A stretch of 64,000 nt of DNA, taken from positions 2,728,001-2,792,000 of the forward strand of contig CBDDIP010000002.1 in the NCBI GenBank assembly GCA_965229005.1, read 5' to 3'. The DNA comes from CBDDIP01 sp965229005 (lineage in GTDB: Bacteria; Actinomycetota; Acidimicrobiia; Acidimicrobiales; Ilumatobacteraceae). Under the pieces are notes generated by a model. It saw only the letters and a program-made list of their open reading frames with translations, searched no databases and was not told the origin of the DNA. Of the stretch, positions 36,060 through 44,415 are shown piece by piece (within the stretch, counting starts at the first letter, position 1; every line of letters begins with the position of its first letter). A program made the position numbers and the translations under genes.

Positions 36060-36508
36060 GCGTCGGCACCGGCGATCAGGCGCCGTCGTTCACCCTGCCG
36101 AGCACCGGTGGCGGCACCGTCTCGCTGCAGGACCTCCGCGGCAAGCCGGTCGTGCTCGTCTTCTACCCGGGCGATGACACGCCGGTCTGCACCAAGCAGC
36201 TGAACAGCTACAACGACGGGCTCGAGGAGTTCGCCGCGCTGGACGCGCAAGTGCTGGGCGTGTCGGCGCAGAGCATCGAGAGCCACGAGAAGTTCTCGGG
36301 CAAGCACGGGTTCCAGTTCCCGTTGCTGGCCGACACCGACAAGGCCGTCGCCGGGTTGTACGGCACGCTCGGCCCGCTCGGGTTTCCGCGCCGGAGCGTG
36401 TTCATCATCGACGCAGGTGGCGTCATCCGCTACGCCCACCGGGCGATCGCCGGCCTGACCTACCGCCCCGTCTCCGAGCTCACCGACGTGCTCAAGACGC
36501 TCAAGTAA
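36056..36508 (+). CDS. 1-Cys peroxiredoxin, BCP/PrxQ type
   Basis: A 150-residue thiol peroxidase with thioredoxin fold. The peroxidatic Cys lies in DDTPVCTKQLNSY near residue 45. The resolving Cys usual five residues later is absent, and no other Cys occurs in the protein, so it would work by a 1-Cys mechanism with an external thiol. PVVLVFYPGDDTP and FPLLADTDKAVAGLYG are family segments. It starts at ATG 36056, overlapping the yebC stop. Confidence 0.92.
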   Translation: MSVGTGDQAPSFTLPSTGGGTVSLQDLRGKPVVLVFYPGDDTPVCTKQLNSYNDGLEEFAALDAQVLGVSAQSIESHEKFSGKHGFQFPLLADTDKAVAGLYGTLGPLGFPRRSVFIIDAGGVIRYAHRAIAGLTYRPVSELTDVLKTLK

Positions 36509-36550
36509 GAGCGACTGCGACCTGAGTCGTCGGGCTGCAAGGCTCGTTCG

Positions 36551-37012
36551 GTGACCACGACGGTGCCGTTCGATCCGAGCTCGTTGCCGTCCAAGCTCGT
36601 CGGTGCCGGGTTGCTGATCCGCGACCCGGCCGGTCGCGTGCTGATCGTCAAGCCGACGTACAAGGCCGGGTGGGAGGTGCCGGGCGGACTCGTCGAGTCA
36701 GGGGAGTCGCCACGAGAGGCGGCGTGTCGGGAGGTGCTCGAGGAGCTCGGCACGGAGATCGTCGTCGGTGATGTGCTCTGCGTGCACTACTCCGTCGGCC
36801 CAACCGGCCGCGACGGGATCATGTTCGTCTTCGACGGTGGACGCAGCGACACCCCGGCCGGCGACTACGTCCTGCCGGCCGACGAGCTCAGCGAAGCGGC
36901 GTTCATCGCGCCGGCCGATCTCCACCACCACCTGCCGGCCGTCCTCGTCACCCGGTTGCTCGCCGCGATCGACGCCAGTGACGCCGGCCGCCCCACCTAC
37001 CTCGAGCGCTGA
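36551..37012 (+). CDS. NUDIX hydrolase
   Basis: A 153-residue NUDIX pyrophosphohydrolase. The complete Nudix box is GGLVESGESPREAACREV followed by LEELG (residues about 41-63), which supplies the Mg-binding Glu residues. WEVPGG precedes it. The start is GTG 36551. Likely substrates are nucleoside diphosphate derivatives, but the type cannot be read from the sequence. It stands between the peroxiredoxin and ruvC, in the same direction. Confidence 0.9.
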   Translation: MTTTVPFDPSSLPSKLVGAGLLIRDPAGRVLIVKPTYKAGWEVPGGLVESGESPREAACREVLEELGTEIVVGDVLCVHYSVGPTGRDGIMFVFDGGRSDTPAGDYVLPADELSEAAFIAPADLHHHLPAVLVTRLLAAIDASDAGRPTYLER

Positions 37013-37064
37013 GTCGTTCCTCTCGAAGCCGAGGACCCACGTGTCGCCGGCCAATCGAGTACGG

Positions 37065-37085
37065 GAGCGCCCGTGAGGGGCGCTC
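37065..37085 (+). terminator. hairpin between the NUDIX gene and ruvC
   Basis: GAGCGCCC (37065-37072) pairs with GGGCGCTC (37078-37085) around a 5-nt loop. A second stem, ACCGTCG with CGACGGT (37126-37144), follows. There is no T-run, so termination would be Rho-type or weak. The 196-nt gap 37013-37208 holds no other feature I can support. Confidence 0.4.
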
Positions 37086-37208
37086 AGCTCCTCGACTGGC
37101 CCGACGAACCGGAGCGCAGGGCGAAACCGTCGTTCAGCGACGGTGTGGACCCGCGCTCGACCACCTCACATGGCGCAACATGCCGCGTCCGGCTGAGAGC
37201 GGCGGACT

Positions 37209-37757
37209 ATGGTCGTACGCGTGTTCGTGACCGGGTCGTCGTCCATCACCGTCTTGGGGATCGATCCGGGCTTGACGCGATGCGGGTACGCGGTGCTGGC
37301 GGCGGTGGGCAGCAAGGTCACCGCGGTGGCCATGGGCGTCATCCGCACGCCGCCGACGATGGCCTTGCCGCAGCGCCTCGCCGACCTCTCGGCGGAGCTG
37401 GCGGCGCTGCTCACGCAGTACCGCCCGGACGCGGTGGCCGTCGAGCAGGTCTTCTTCCAGAACAACGTGCGCACGGCGATGAGCGTCGGCCAAGCGAGTG
37501 GGCTGGCACTGGCGCAAGCCGCCGCGGCCGGTTGCGAGGTCGCGCAGTACACGCCCAGCCAGGTGAAGGACACCGTGGCCGGGTGGGGTGGCGCCGACAA
37601 GGCGCAGGTGCAGCGGATGGTGCAGTCGCGCCTCGGCCTCGCCGCGCCACCGAAGCCGGCCGACGCCGCCGACGCCGCCGCACTGGCGCTGTGCCACCTC
37701 GCGGCTGCGCCGATGCGACGCAGGCTGGCCGCTTCCCTCGAGGCGGCCCGGCGATGA
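37209..37757 (+). CDS. ruvC: Holliday junction resolvase RuvC
   Basis: A 182-residue endonuclease that cuts Holliday junctions with RuvAB. Catalytic acidic residues lie in LGIDPGLTRCGYAV (Asp), AVEQVFFQNN (Glu) and KPADAADAAALALCH (Asp pair). The start may be ATG 37209 or the GTG codons at 37221 and 37227, because the ATG overlaps a TATGGT box that could be the -10 element of a leaderless transcript. The stop overlaps ruvA (ATGA). Confidence 0.95.
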   Translation: MVVRVFVTGSSSITVLGIDPGLTRCGYAVLAAVGSKVTAVAMGVIRTPPTMALPQRLADLSAELAALLTQYRPDAVAVEQVFFQNNVRTAMSVGQASGLALAQAAAAGCEVAQYTPSQVKDTVAGWGGADKAQVQRMVQSRLGLAAPPKPADAADAAALALCHLAAAPMRRRLAASLEAARR

Positions 37758-38350
37758 TCGGGTCGTTGCGCGGTGCCGTGCTGGAGCGACTCGACGACGG
37801 TCGGGTGCTGATCGAGGTGGCCGGCGTGGGCTACATCGTAACGGTCACGCCGCGCACGCTCGCCGAGCTGGAGCCCACGTCGCCGGTGTTCCTCTACGTG
37901 CACCACCACATCCGCGAGGACGCTCAGACGCTGTACGGGTTCCTCAAGCGCGACGAGCGCACGACGTTCGAGGTGCTGATCGCCACGCACGGCGTCGGGC
38001 CGGCCCTCGCCGTCGCCGTCCTCGGCACGCACTCACCGTCGGTGCTGGTCGACATCATCGCCGGCAACGACATCGGCGCACTGACGCTCGTGCCAGGCGT
38101 CGGCAAGAAGACCGCCGAGCGCCTGCTGATCGAGCTGCGCAACCGCCTGTCGCTGCCGATGCTCGATCCGCTGCCCGCCGGCGGCGCGTCCACGCCCGGC
38201 ACGGCGGTCGGCAACGTGCGCGAGGCGCTCGTGGGGCTCGGCTACGGCGCAGAGGAGATCCGTGACGCGCTGCGCGACCTGCCGACCGGAGCGGACGCGT
38301 CGACGTTGCTGCGCGATGCGCTGAAGCTGCTGGGGGCCAAGCGTGCGTGA
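37754..38350 (+). CDS. ruvA: Holliday junction branch migration protein RuvA
   Basis: A 198-residue DNA-binding subunit of the RuvAB motor. The OB-fold start MIGSLRGAVLER, the junction-binding HhH motifs (FEVLIATHGVGPALAVAVL, then LVPGVGKKTAERLLIEL) and the C-terminal RuvB-binding domain (VREALVGLGYGAEEIRDAL) are all present. ATG 37754 overlaps the ruvC stop, and the ruvB start overlaps its end by 8 nt. Confidence 0.97.
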   Translation: MIGSLRGAVLERLDDGRVLIEVAGVGYIVTVTPRTLAELEPTSPVFLYVHHHIREDAQTLYGFLKRDERTTFEVLIATHGVGPALAVAVLGTHSPSVLVDIIAGNDIGALTLVPGVGKKTAERLLIELRNRLSLPMLDPLPAGGASTPGTAVGNVREALVGLGYGAEEIRDALRDLPTGADASTLLRDALKLLGAKRA

Positions 38351-39383
38351 CGAGTTCCTGGAACCGGGGCCCACCGACGATCACGAGGAGACCGACGAGG
38401 TCGGGCTACGGCCGCGCCGGCTCGACGAGTTCGTCGGCCAGCGCGAGCTGAAAGAGCACCTGGCCATCGTGCTCGAGGCGGCCAAGAAGCGGGGCCAGGC
38501 CGCCGATCACATCCTGCTGGCCGGGCCGCCCGGGCTCGGCAAGACGAGCATGGCCGGCATCGTCGCCGCCGAGATGGGCGTGCACCTGCACATCACCTCC
38601 GGACCGGCGCTGGAGCGTGCCGGCGACCTGGCGGCCATCCTGACCAAGCTCGAGGACGGCGACGTGCTGTTCATCGACGAGATCCACCGCCTGTCGCGCG
38701 TCGTCGAGGAGATCCTCTACCCGGCGATGGAGGACTTCCAGCTCGACATCGTCGTGGGCAAGGGGCCCGCCGCATCATCGATCCGCCTGTCGCTGCCGAA
38801 CTTCACGCTCGTCGGGGCGACGACGCGCACCGGCATGATCACCGGGCCGCTGCGCGACCGCTTCGGGCTCGTCGCCCGCCTCGACTACTACGCCGACGAC
38901 GAGCTGGAGCTGATCGTCCGACGTGCCGCCGGCATCCTGCGCGTGCAGATCGCCGACGACGGCGCATGGGAGATCGCCCGGCGCAGCCGCGGCACGCCGC
39001 GCATCGCCAACCGGCTGTTGCGCCGCGTGCGCGACTTCACCGAGGTGCGCGGCGACGGCACGATCACCGCCAACACGGCGCGCCAGGGCCTGAAGCTGTT
39101 CGGCGTCGACGAGCGCGGCCTCGACAAGGTCGACCGGGCCATCCTCAACGCGATCTGTCAGCAGTTCGGTGGTGGCCCGGTGGGTCTCAGCACGTTGGCG
39201 ATCAGCGTCGGCGAGCAGCCGGAGACGGTCGAGGACATGTACGAGCCGTTCCTCATCCAGCAGGGGATGATCGCCCGCACCCCACGCGGGCGCGTGGCGA
39301 TGCCGGCGGCCTACACGCACGTCGGTCTGGCCGTGCCGACGCGGGGCGCCAGCGGTGCGCCGGGTCTGTTCGACCCGGACTGA
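38343..39383 (+). CDS. ruvB: Holliday junction branch migration helicase RuvB
   Basis: A 346-residue AAA+ motor driving branch migration. Walker A is LAGPPGLGKTSMAG near residue 60, Walker B LFIDEIHRLSRVVEE near 112, and the sensor segment GATTRTGMITGPLRDRFG follows. The C-terminal winged helix has GGGPVGLSTLAISVGE. It starts at GTG 38343. Its TGA abuts the convergent dienelactone-hydrolase stop, so the two stops read TGATCA with no spacer. Confidence 0.98.
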   Translation: MRDEFLEPGPTDDHEETDEVGLRPRRLDEFVGQRELKEHLAIVLEAAKKRGQAADHILLAGPPGLGKTSMAGIVAAEMGVHLHITSGPALERAGDLAAILTKLEDGDVLFIDEIHRLSRVVEEILYPAMEDFQLDIVVGKGPAASSIRLSLPNFTLVGATTRTGMITGPLRDRFGLVARLDYYADDELELIVRRAAGILRVQIADDGAWEIARRSRGTPRIANRLLRRVRDFTEVRGDGTITANTARQGLKLFGVDERGLDKVDRAILNAICQQFGGGPVGLSTLAISVGEQPETVEDMYEPFLIQQGMIARTPRGRVAMPAAYTHVGLAVPTRGASGAPGLFDPD

Positions 39384-40094
39384 TCAGACCGGCAGGTACG
39401 TGGCGAAGTGAGCCATCGTCTTGGCCCACGCTGCGTTGGCCGCGGCTTCGTCGTAGAACATCGACGACTCGTGGTTGTCGAAGGCGTGGCCGGCGGTCTC
39501 CACGTTCAACGTGATGCCGTCGTGGCCGGCGATCGCCGCACCGAGCGCGTCGACGCCCTCGTTGGGGATGAACGCATCGGTGTTGCCGAAGTGGAACAGC
39601 GTGGGGCACGTCACCTGCGGCAGCAGATCGAGCATCGACGGCACGCCGGATCCGTAGTAGCTGACGCACGCATCCGGCTCGCCGTGGGCGGCGGCGGCGT
39701 ACGCCAAGGTGCCGCCGAGGCAGAAGCCGATGACACCGGCGCGCTCGATGCCGTCAGTGGCGCGGAGCTGCTGCAGTGCAGCGATGCAATCGGCGACGGC
39801 GGTGGGGAAGTCGAGCTGTTGCACCTTCTCGAACGAGGCACTCAGCCCTGCTTCGTCGTGGCCGGCCTCCCAGTTGCGCTCGAAGCGCCAGAACACGTCC
39901 GGGGCGCCGACGAGGTAGCCGGCGTCGGCGAGTCGCTCCGCCACGGCCCGGATGTAGGGGCCGACGCCGAAGATCTCCTGGATGACGAGGATCGCCGCGT
40001 GCGGCGTGCCCTTCGGCTGCCAGACGTGGAGGTCCATCGCCCCGGCCTCGCCCCGATCCACCGTGTCCGTGCGCAACGTGCTCATGCGCGTCAT
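39384..40094 (-). CDS. dienelactone hydrolase family protein
   Basis: A 236-residue alpha/beta hydrolase of the DLH family. The nucleophile is Cys in GVIGFCLGGTLAYA near residue 118. The acid is Asp in FHFGNTDAFIPNE, the His is in TAGHAFDNH, and the Glu of the family occurs in IQEIFGVGPYIR. ATG 40094 is chosen; ATG 40085 (MSTLRTDT) is also possible. It is convergent with ruvB and divergent from queA. Natural substrate unknown. Confidence 0.92.
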   Translation of the reverse strand: MTRMSTLRTDTVDRGEAGAMDLHVWQPKGTPHAAILVIQEIFGVGPYIRAVAERLADAGYLVGAPDVFWRFERNWEAGHDEAGLSASFEKVQQLDFPTAVADCIAALQQLRATDGIERAGVIGFCLGGTLAYAAAAHGEPDACVSYYGSGVPSMLDLLPQVTCPTLFHFGNTDAFIPNEGVDALGAAIAGHDGITLNVETAGHAFDNHESSMFYDEAAANAAWAKTMAHFATYLPV

Positions 40095-40109
40095 GGTGCC
40101 ACACCTCCG

Positions 40110-40115
40110 TAGCCT
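40110..40115 (+). promoter_or_regulatory. -10 box TAGCCT before queA
   Basis: TAGCCT ends 8 nt before the GTG at 40124. The same hexamer precedes the O-methyltransferase, apt and hisS genes. Confidence 0.5.
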
Positions 40116-40123
40116 CTTCGGCC

Positions 40124-41137
40124 GTGCGCCTGGATGACTTCGACTACGAGCTGCCCGAGGCGCGCATCGCTCAACACCCCGTGGAGCCACGCGACTCGGC
40201 ACGGTTGCTGATCGACCGGGGGAGTGCGGCTGCGGAGCACCGGCACGTTCGCGACCTGCCGTCGTTCCTGTCTGAGGGCGACCTGCTGGTCGTCAACGAC
40301 TCGAAGGTGATCCCGGCGCGTCTGCGCCTGCACCGTGAGACCGGTGGGGCCGCCGAGGTGCTGCTGCTCGAACCGCTCGACGACGAGCGACGGGAGTGGG
40401 AGGCGATGGTGCGCCCGGCGCGCAAGCTGCGCGTCGGCGAGCCGCTGTTGGCAGCCGATGGTTCGGCTCCGATCGTGATCGGCGAGCGGACGACGGCCGG
40501 CGACACGGTGCGCGTGCGCATCATCGGCGAGGACGACCCGTTGATCACGTTGCAGCGACTCGGCGAGATGCCGCTGCCGCCGTACATCACTGCGCCGCTC
40601 GAGCGGGCAGACCGCTACCAGACGGTGTACGCGTCGGAACCGGGTTCGGCCGCGGCGCCGACTGCGGGGCTGCACTTCACCCCGGAGCTGCTGGCGACGA
40701 TCACCGCGATGGGAGTGGAGATGGCCACCGTCGAGCTGATCGTCGGGCTCGACACGTTCAAGCCGGTCACCGAAGCCGATCCGCGCGACCACGTGATCCA
40801 CAGCGAGCGCTACCGCGTTCCGCCGGGTGTCCTCGAGCGTGCGGCGGCGGCACGGCGCGTCGTCGCGGTCGGCACGACGAGCGTGCGCGCACTGGAGAGT
40901 GCGGCGGCACTGGGGGAGCGCGAGGGCCGCACACGCCTGTTCATCCACCGCCCCTACGAGTGGAGGGTCGTCGACCTCCTGATGACCAACTTCCACCTGC
41001 CGCGCACCACGCTGTTGATGATGATCGACGCGTTCGTCGGGCCGCGCTGGCGGACCCTGTACGAGACGGCGCTCGCCGGCGACTACCGCTTCCTCAGCTT
41101 CGGCGATGCGATGCTGCTCGACCGGAGGGCCGCCTGA
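40124..41137 (+). CDS. queA: S-adenosylmethionine:tRNA ribosyltransferase-isomerase QueA
   Basis: A 337-residue enzyme that transfers the ribosyl moiety of SAM to preQ1 in tRNA, making epoxyqueuosine. DFDYELPEARIAQHPVEPRD opens the family fold. DLLVVNDSKVIPARL, GLHFTPELL and LLMTNFHLPRTTLLMM are conserved. It starts at GTG 40124. The stop overlaps the tgt start by one base (TGATG), so the two queuosine genes form an operon. Confidence 0.97.
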   Translation: MRLDDFDYELPEARIAQHPVEPRDSARLLIDRGSAAAEHRHVRDLPSFLSEGDLLVVNDSKVIPARLRLHRETGGAAEVLLLEPLDDERREWEAMVRPARKLRVGEPLLAADGSAPIVIGERTTAGDTVRVRIIGEDDPLITLQRLGEMPLPPYITAPLERADRYQTVYASEPGSAAAPTAGLHFTPELLATITAMGVEMATVELIVGLDTFKPVTEADPRDHVIHSERYRVPPGVLERAAAARRVVAVGTTSVRALESAAALGEREGRTRLFIHRPYEWRVVDLLMTNFHLPRTTLLMMIDAFVGPRWRTLYETALAGDYRFLSFGDAMLLDRRAA

Positions 41138-42234
41138 TGCGCATCGTCGAGCTGGAGGTGCTCGCCACCGATGGTGCGGCGCGCACCGGCATCGGGCACA
41201 CGGCTCGCGGCACGTACCGCACGCCGTGCTTCATGCCGGTCGGCACCCGCGGTGCGATCAAGTACCTCAGCGCCGCCGACTACGAGCGCCTCGGTGCGGA
41301 GATCGTGCTCGGCAACACGTACCACCTGATGCTCCGCCCGGGCGCGGAGACCGTCGCCCACTTCGGCGGCCTCGGCCGGTTCGCCGGATGGGGTGGCCTG
41401 ACGCTCACGGACTCAGGCGGCTTCCAGGTGTTCTCGCTCGACCCGAAGGTCGATGACGACGGGGTGACGTTCAAGAGCACCTACGACGGGTCGCTGCACC
41501 GCTTCACCCCTGAGATCGCGGTGGCGACGCAGGAGCTGCTCGGTGCCGACATCCAGATGGTGCTCGACGTGTGCCCGCCGTTGCCGTCGCCGCCCGAGGT
41601 GGTCCGCCTCGCCGTCGAGCGCACCAGCGCTTGGGCCGCCCGTGCTCGCAGCGCGCACCGGCGTGAGGATCAATCGCTGTTCGGCATCGTCCAGGGTGGC
41701 GTCGACGAGGCGATGCGCGCCGAGAGCGCACAGCGGACCGCGGCGTTGGAGTTCGACGGGTACGGGATCGGCGGGTTGAGCGTGGGGGAGACCCGGGCCG
41801 AGATGCTGCCTGCGTTGGCCGCGGCGATCGAGCACCTGCCCGCCGACCGGCCGCGCTACCTGATGGGTGTCGGCGATCCGGCCAGCCTGGTCGAGGCAGT
41901 TGCCCTGGGGGTCGACCAGTTCGACTGCGTGATGCAGACCAGACTCGGGCGGCACGGCACCGCGCTGACCAGCACGGGGCGCTTCCACATCAAGAACGCC
42001 CAGCACGTCCGGTCCGACGAGCCGCTCGACGCGACCTGCAGCTGCGAGGTCTGTGCCCGCCACAGTCGCGGGTACCTGCGCCATCTCTTCCAGGTCGGCG
42101 AGCCGACGGCGTCTCGCCTGCTCAGCCTGCACAACGTGGCCTGGACGCTGCAGCTCATGGGTTCGATGCGCGACGCGATCAGCGCCGGCACGTTCCGGCA
42201 GCTGCGCCAGTCGGTGCTCGACGTCTGGGGCTGA
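41137..42234 (+). CDS. tgt: queuine tRNA-ribosyltransferase Tgt
   Basis: A 365-residue enzyme that exchanges G34 of GUN tRNAs for preQ1. The substrate-binding Asp is in LTDSGGFQVFSL. The nucleophile Asp lies in GVDQFDCVMQTRLGRHGTA. The zinc site is CSCEVCARHSRGYLRHLF, with the His on the following helix (SLHN). The barrel start PCFMPVGTRGAIKYLS is typical. It is coupled to queA by a one-base overlap. Confidence 0.97.
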   Translation: MRIVELEVLATDGAARTGIGHTARGTYRTPCFMPVGTRGAIKYLSAADYERLGAEIVLGNTYHLMLRPGAETVAHFGGLGRFAGWGGLTLTDSGGFQVFSLDPKVDDDGVTFKSTYDGSLHRFTPEIAVATQELLGADIQMVLDVCPPLPSPPEVVRLAVERTSAWAARARSAHRREDQSLFGIVQGGVDEAMRAESAQRTAALEFDGYGIGGLSVGETRAEMLPALAAAIEHLPADRPRYLMGVGDPASLVEAVALGVDQFDCVMQTRLGRHGTALTSTGRFHIKNAQHVRSDEPLDATCSCEVCARHSRGYLRHLFQVGEPTASRLLSLHNVAWTLQLMGSMRDAISAGTFRQLRQSVLDVWG

Positions 42235-42331
42235 CCTGCGAATCGCACGGAGGGATCGGTAGCATTCCCGATCGGTTCACGAGGGCACACACGCGCGCCC
42301 TTCCCACAACAGACACACGGACGCCTCTTCC

Positions 42332-42745
42332 ATGCATCACCTGTCCATCCTCGCCGCAGAGAAGTCCAGTGGCGGCGCCGCCATCCTCCAGCTCGGCATC
42401 TTCCTGCTCATCCCGCTGGCGATGTACTTCCTGCTCATCCGCCCGCAGAAGCGCCGTCAGCGCGAGTCTGCGGCGCTGCAGTCGGCCATCGAGATCGGCG
42501 ACGAGGTGATGACCACCTCCGGCCTGTACGGCTTCGTCACCGGCTTCGAGGACGACCGCGCCTGGTTGGAGATCGACGACAACGTGCAGATCCGCATCGC
42601 TCGCGCCGCCATCCAGCGCAAGGTCGACACGTCGAAGGGTGAGCCCGGGAGCACCCCGTCGGACAACAAGCCGCTCGCCGAGGGTTCCAGCCGCAGCACG
42701 GCGATCGCCGATGCCGACGGTGACTCGTCGAGCGATCCTGCCTGA
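42332..42745 (+). CDS. yajC: preprotein translocase accessory subunit YajC
   Basis: A 137-residue single-pass membrane protein that associates with SecDF. It has a helix near residues 18-38 (LGIFLLIPLAMYFLLI), then RPQKKRRQRESAALQSAIEIGDEV, a variant of the usual RPQ-K motif, and MTTSGLYGFVTGFEDDRAWLEI. The C-terminal tail is Ser/Asp-rich. A TAGCAT box (42260-42265) upstream may be its -10 element. The last base of the stop is the first base of secD. Confidence 0.92.
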   Translation: MHHLSILAAEKSSGGAAILQLGIFLLIPLAMYFLLIRPQKRRQRESAALQSAIEIGDEVMTTSGLYGFVTGFEDDRAWLEIDDNVQIRIARAAIQRKVDTSKGEPGSTPSDNKPLAEGSSRSTAIADADGDSSSDPA

Positions 42746-44415
42746 TGGTTCGCAAGCTGCTGATCTCGCTGATCGGGATCTTGGTCGTGTCGTTCGGCGG
42801 GTTCATCGCCAACGCGATCGTCGGCGACCCGCCGGCGCTCGGTCTCGATCTGCAGGGCGGGATCTCCGTCACCCAGGAGCCGGTCGGCAAGTACACCAGC
42901 GCGGGCATCGACCTCACGGTCGACCGCATTCGTGAGCGCATCGACTCCCTCGGCGTGGCCGAGCCGGAGATCATCCGTCAGGGAGACGCGATCGTCGTCA
43001 ACCTGCCCGGCGTGAAGGACCAGGACACCGCGCTGCGCCTCGTCCAGGTCACCGGCCAGGTGTACCTGCGGCCGGTGCTGCAGTGCCAGACCGTTGCCAA
43101 CCCCGATCTCAACTCGACGACCGGCACGACCACCCCGTCGGGCGCCACCACCACGACAGCTCCGGGCGCGACCACGACGACCACCGGCGGTTCGACCACG
43201 ACGACCACCGGCGGTTCGACCACGACGACCACCGGCGGTTCGACCACGACGACCACGTCGCCGTCCTCAGGGCTCCTGAACCGCACCGTGCCACCGACCA
43301 CGCCGGTCACCACCACGACGGTGCCGGCCACGACCACCACCGTCACCGGTTCGACGACGACCACCGCGCCGGCCACCACGACGACGCTGCCGGGCGGGGT
43401 CACCACGACCACTGCCTACGTCGCCAACCCGGAGGGACAGGAGTACCTGTTCGTCCAGCACGACGATGACGCCGCCACTGTCGAGATCTGCCTCGTCGGC
43501 CCGTCGGGTGGCACCGGCGAGGTCTTCGAGGACGACGCCACCGCGCGGATCCTCGACAACGGCTGGGGTGTCACCGTCGGACTGCGCAGCGGGTCGAAGG
43601 GCGAAGGGGTGTGGAACGCGTTGGCCTACCAGTGCAACCACTCCCAGAGCACCTGCCCGTCCGGCCGCTTGGCCATCCAGCTCGACGACGAGATCATCTC
43701 GGCGCCGGTCGTGCAGCAGGACAACTTCGGTGACAGCGTGTCGATCACCGGTCAGTTCAAGGAGTCCAAGGCTCGCGATCTCGCTCGCGTGCTGCAGAGC
43801 GGGTCGCTGCCGGTCACGTTGAAGACGCAAGCGGTGCAGAACGTGTCGCCGACGCTCGGCAAGGACTCGCTGCATGCTGCTGTCATCAGCGGCATCGTCG
43901 GCGTCGCCCTGGTGCTGCTGTTCATGTTGCTCTACTACCGACTGCTCGGGTTCGTCGCGATCGCCGGACTGATGGTCTCCTCGGCAATCCTCTGGACCAC
44001 GATCTCGGTGCTCTCCAAGACGCAGGGGCTGGCGCTGTCGCTGGCCGGCGTTGCCGGGATCATCGTCTCGGTCGGCGTCACCATCGACTCGTACGTCGTC
44101 TTCTTCGAACGATTGAAGGACGAGGTGCGCAGCGGGCGCACGATGCGCAACAGCGCGCAACGTGGCTTCACCGGCGCGTGGCACACGATCCTCGTGGCCG
44201 ACCTCGTGTCGCTGCTCGGTGCGTTGGTGCTGTGGTACCTGACCGTCGGCTCGGTCCGCAACTTCGCCTTCTTCCTCGGCCTGTCCACGTTGTGCGACCT
44301 CGTCGTCGCCTACTTCTTCACCCGCCCGGCGGTGCTGCTGCTGGCTCGTACCGAGTGGATGGCGCGGCGCAAGGTGATGGGCATCGAAGCCGTTCGCCCC
44401 GGAGGTGCCTCATGA
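42745..44415 (+). CDS. secD: protein translocase subunit SecD with Thr-rich insert
   Basis: A 556-residue membrane protein that uses the proton gradient to help protein export. The first helix (LLISLIGILVVSFGGFI), LGLDLQGGISVT, the P1-like domain and the five C-terminal helices (from VISGIVGVALVLLFMLLYYR to FFTRPAVLLLAR) are present. Between the two halves of the extracytoplasmic domain (about residues 120-230) lies a long Thr/Gly/Pro-rich linker built partly of a perfect 8-residue repeat (STTTTTGG). The GVTIDSYVVFFERLKDE motif in the fourth/fifth-helix region is intact. secF follows with an ATGA overlap. Confidence 0.95.
   Translation: MVRKLLISLIGILVVSFGGFIANAIVGDPPALGLDLQGGISVTQEPVGKYTSAGIDLTVDRIRERIDSLGVAEPEIIRQGDAIVVNLPGVKDQDTALRLVQVTGQVYLRPVLQCQTVANPDLNSTTGTTTPSGATTTTAPGATTTTTGGSTTTTTGGSTTTTTGGSTTTTTSPSSGLLNRTVPPTTPVTTTTVPATTTTVTGSTTTTAPATTTTLPGGVTTTTAYVANPEGQEYLFVQHDDDAATVEICLVGPSGGTGEVFEDDATARILDNGWGVTVGLRSGSKGEGVWNALAYQCNHSQSTCPSGRLAIQLDDEIISAPVVQQDNFGDSVSITGQFKESKARDLARVLQSGSLPVTLKTQAVQNVSPTLGKDSLHAAVISGIVGVALVLLFMLLYYRLLGFVAIAGLMVSSAILWTTISVLSKTQGLALSLAGVAGIIVSVGVTIDSYVVFFERLKDEVRSGRTMRNSAQRGFTGAWHTILVADLVSLLGALVLWYLTVGSVRNFAFFLGLSTLCDLVVAYFFTRPAVLLLARTEWMARRKVMGIEAVRPGGAS
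43171..43257 (+). repeat. perfect 24-nt tandem repeat inside secD
   Basis: Units 43171-43194, 43195-43218 and 43219-43242 are identical, followed by a partial unit to 43257. Each encodes the 8-residue Thr/Gly/Ser unit of the SecD linker. The perfect identity at DNA level suggests recent expansion. Confidence 0.95.

Noticed and set aside
37065..37144. Two hairpins before ruvC considered as inverted repeats of a small transposon.
   Set aside because: The two stems have different sequences and enclose no gene, so ordinary termination or attenuation is simpler.
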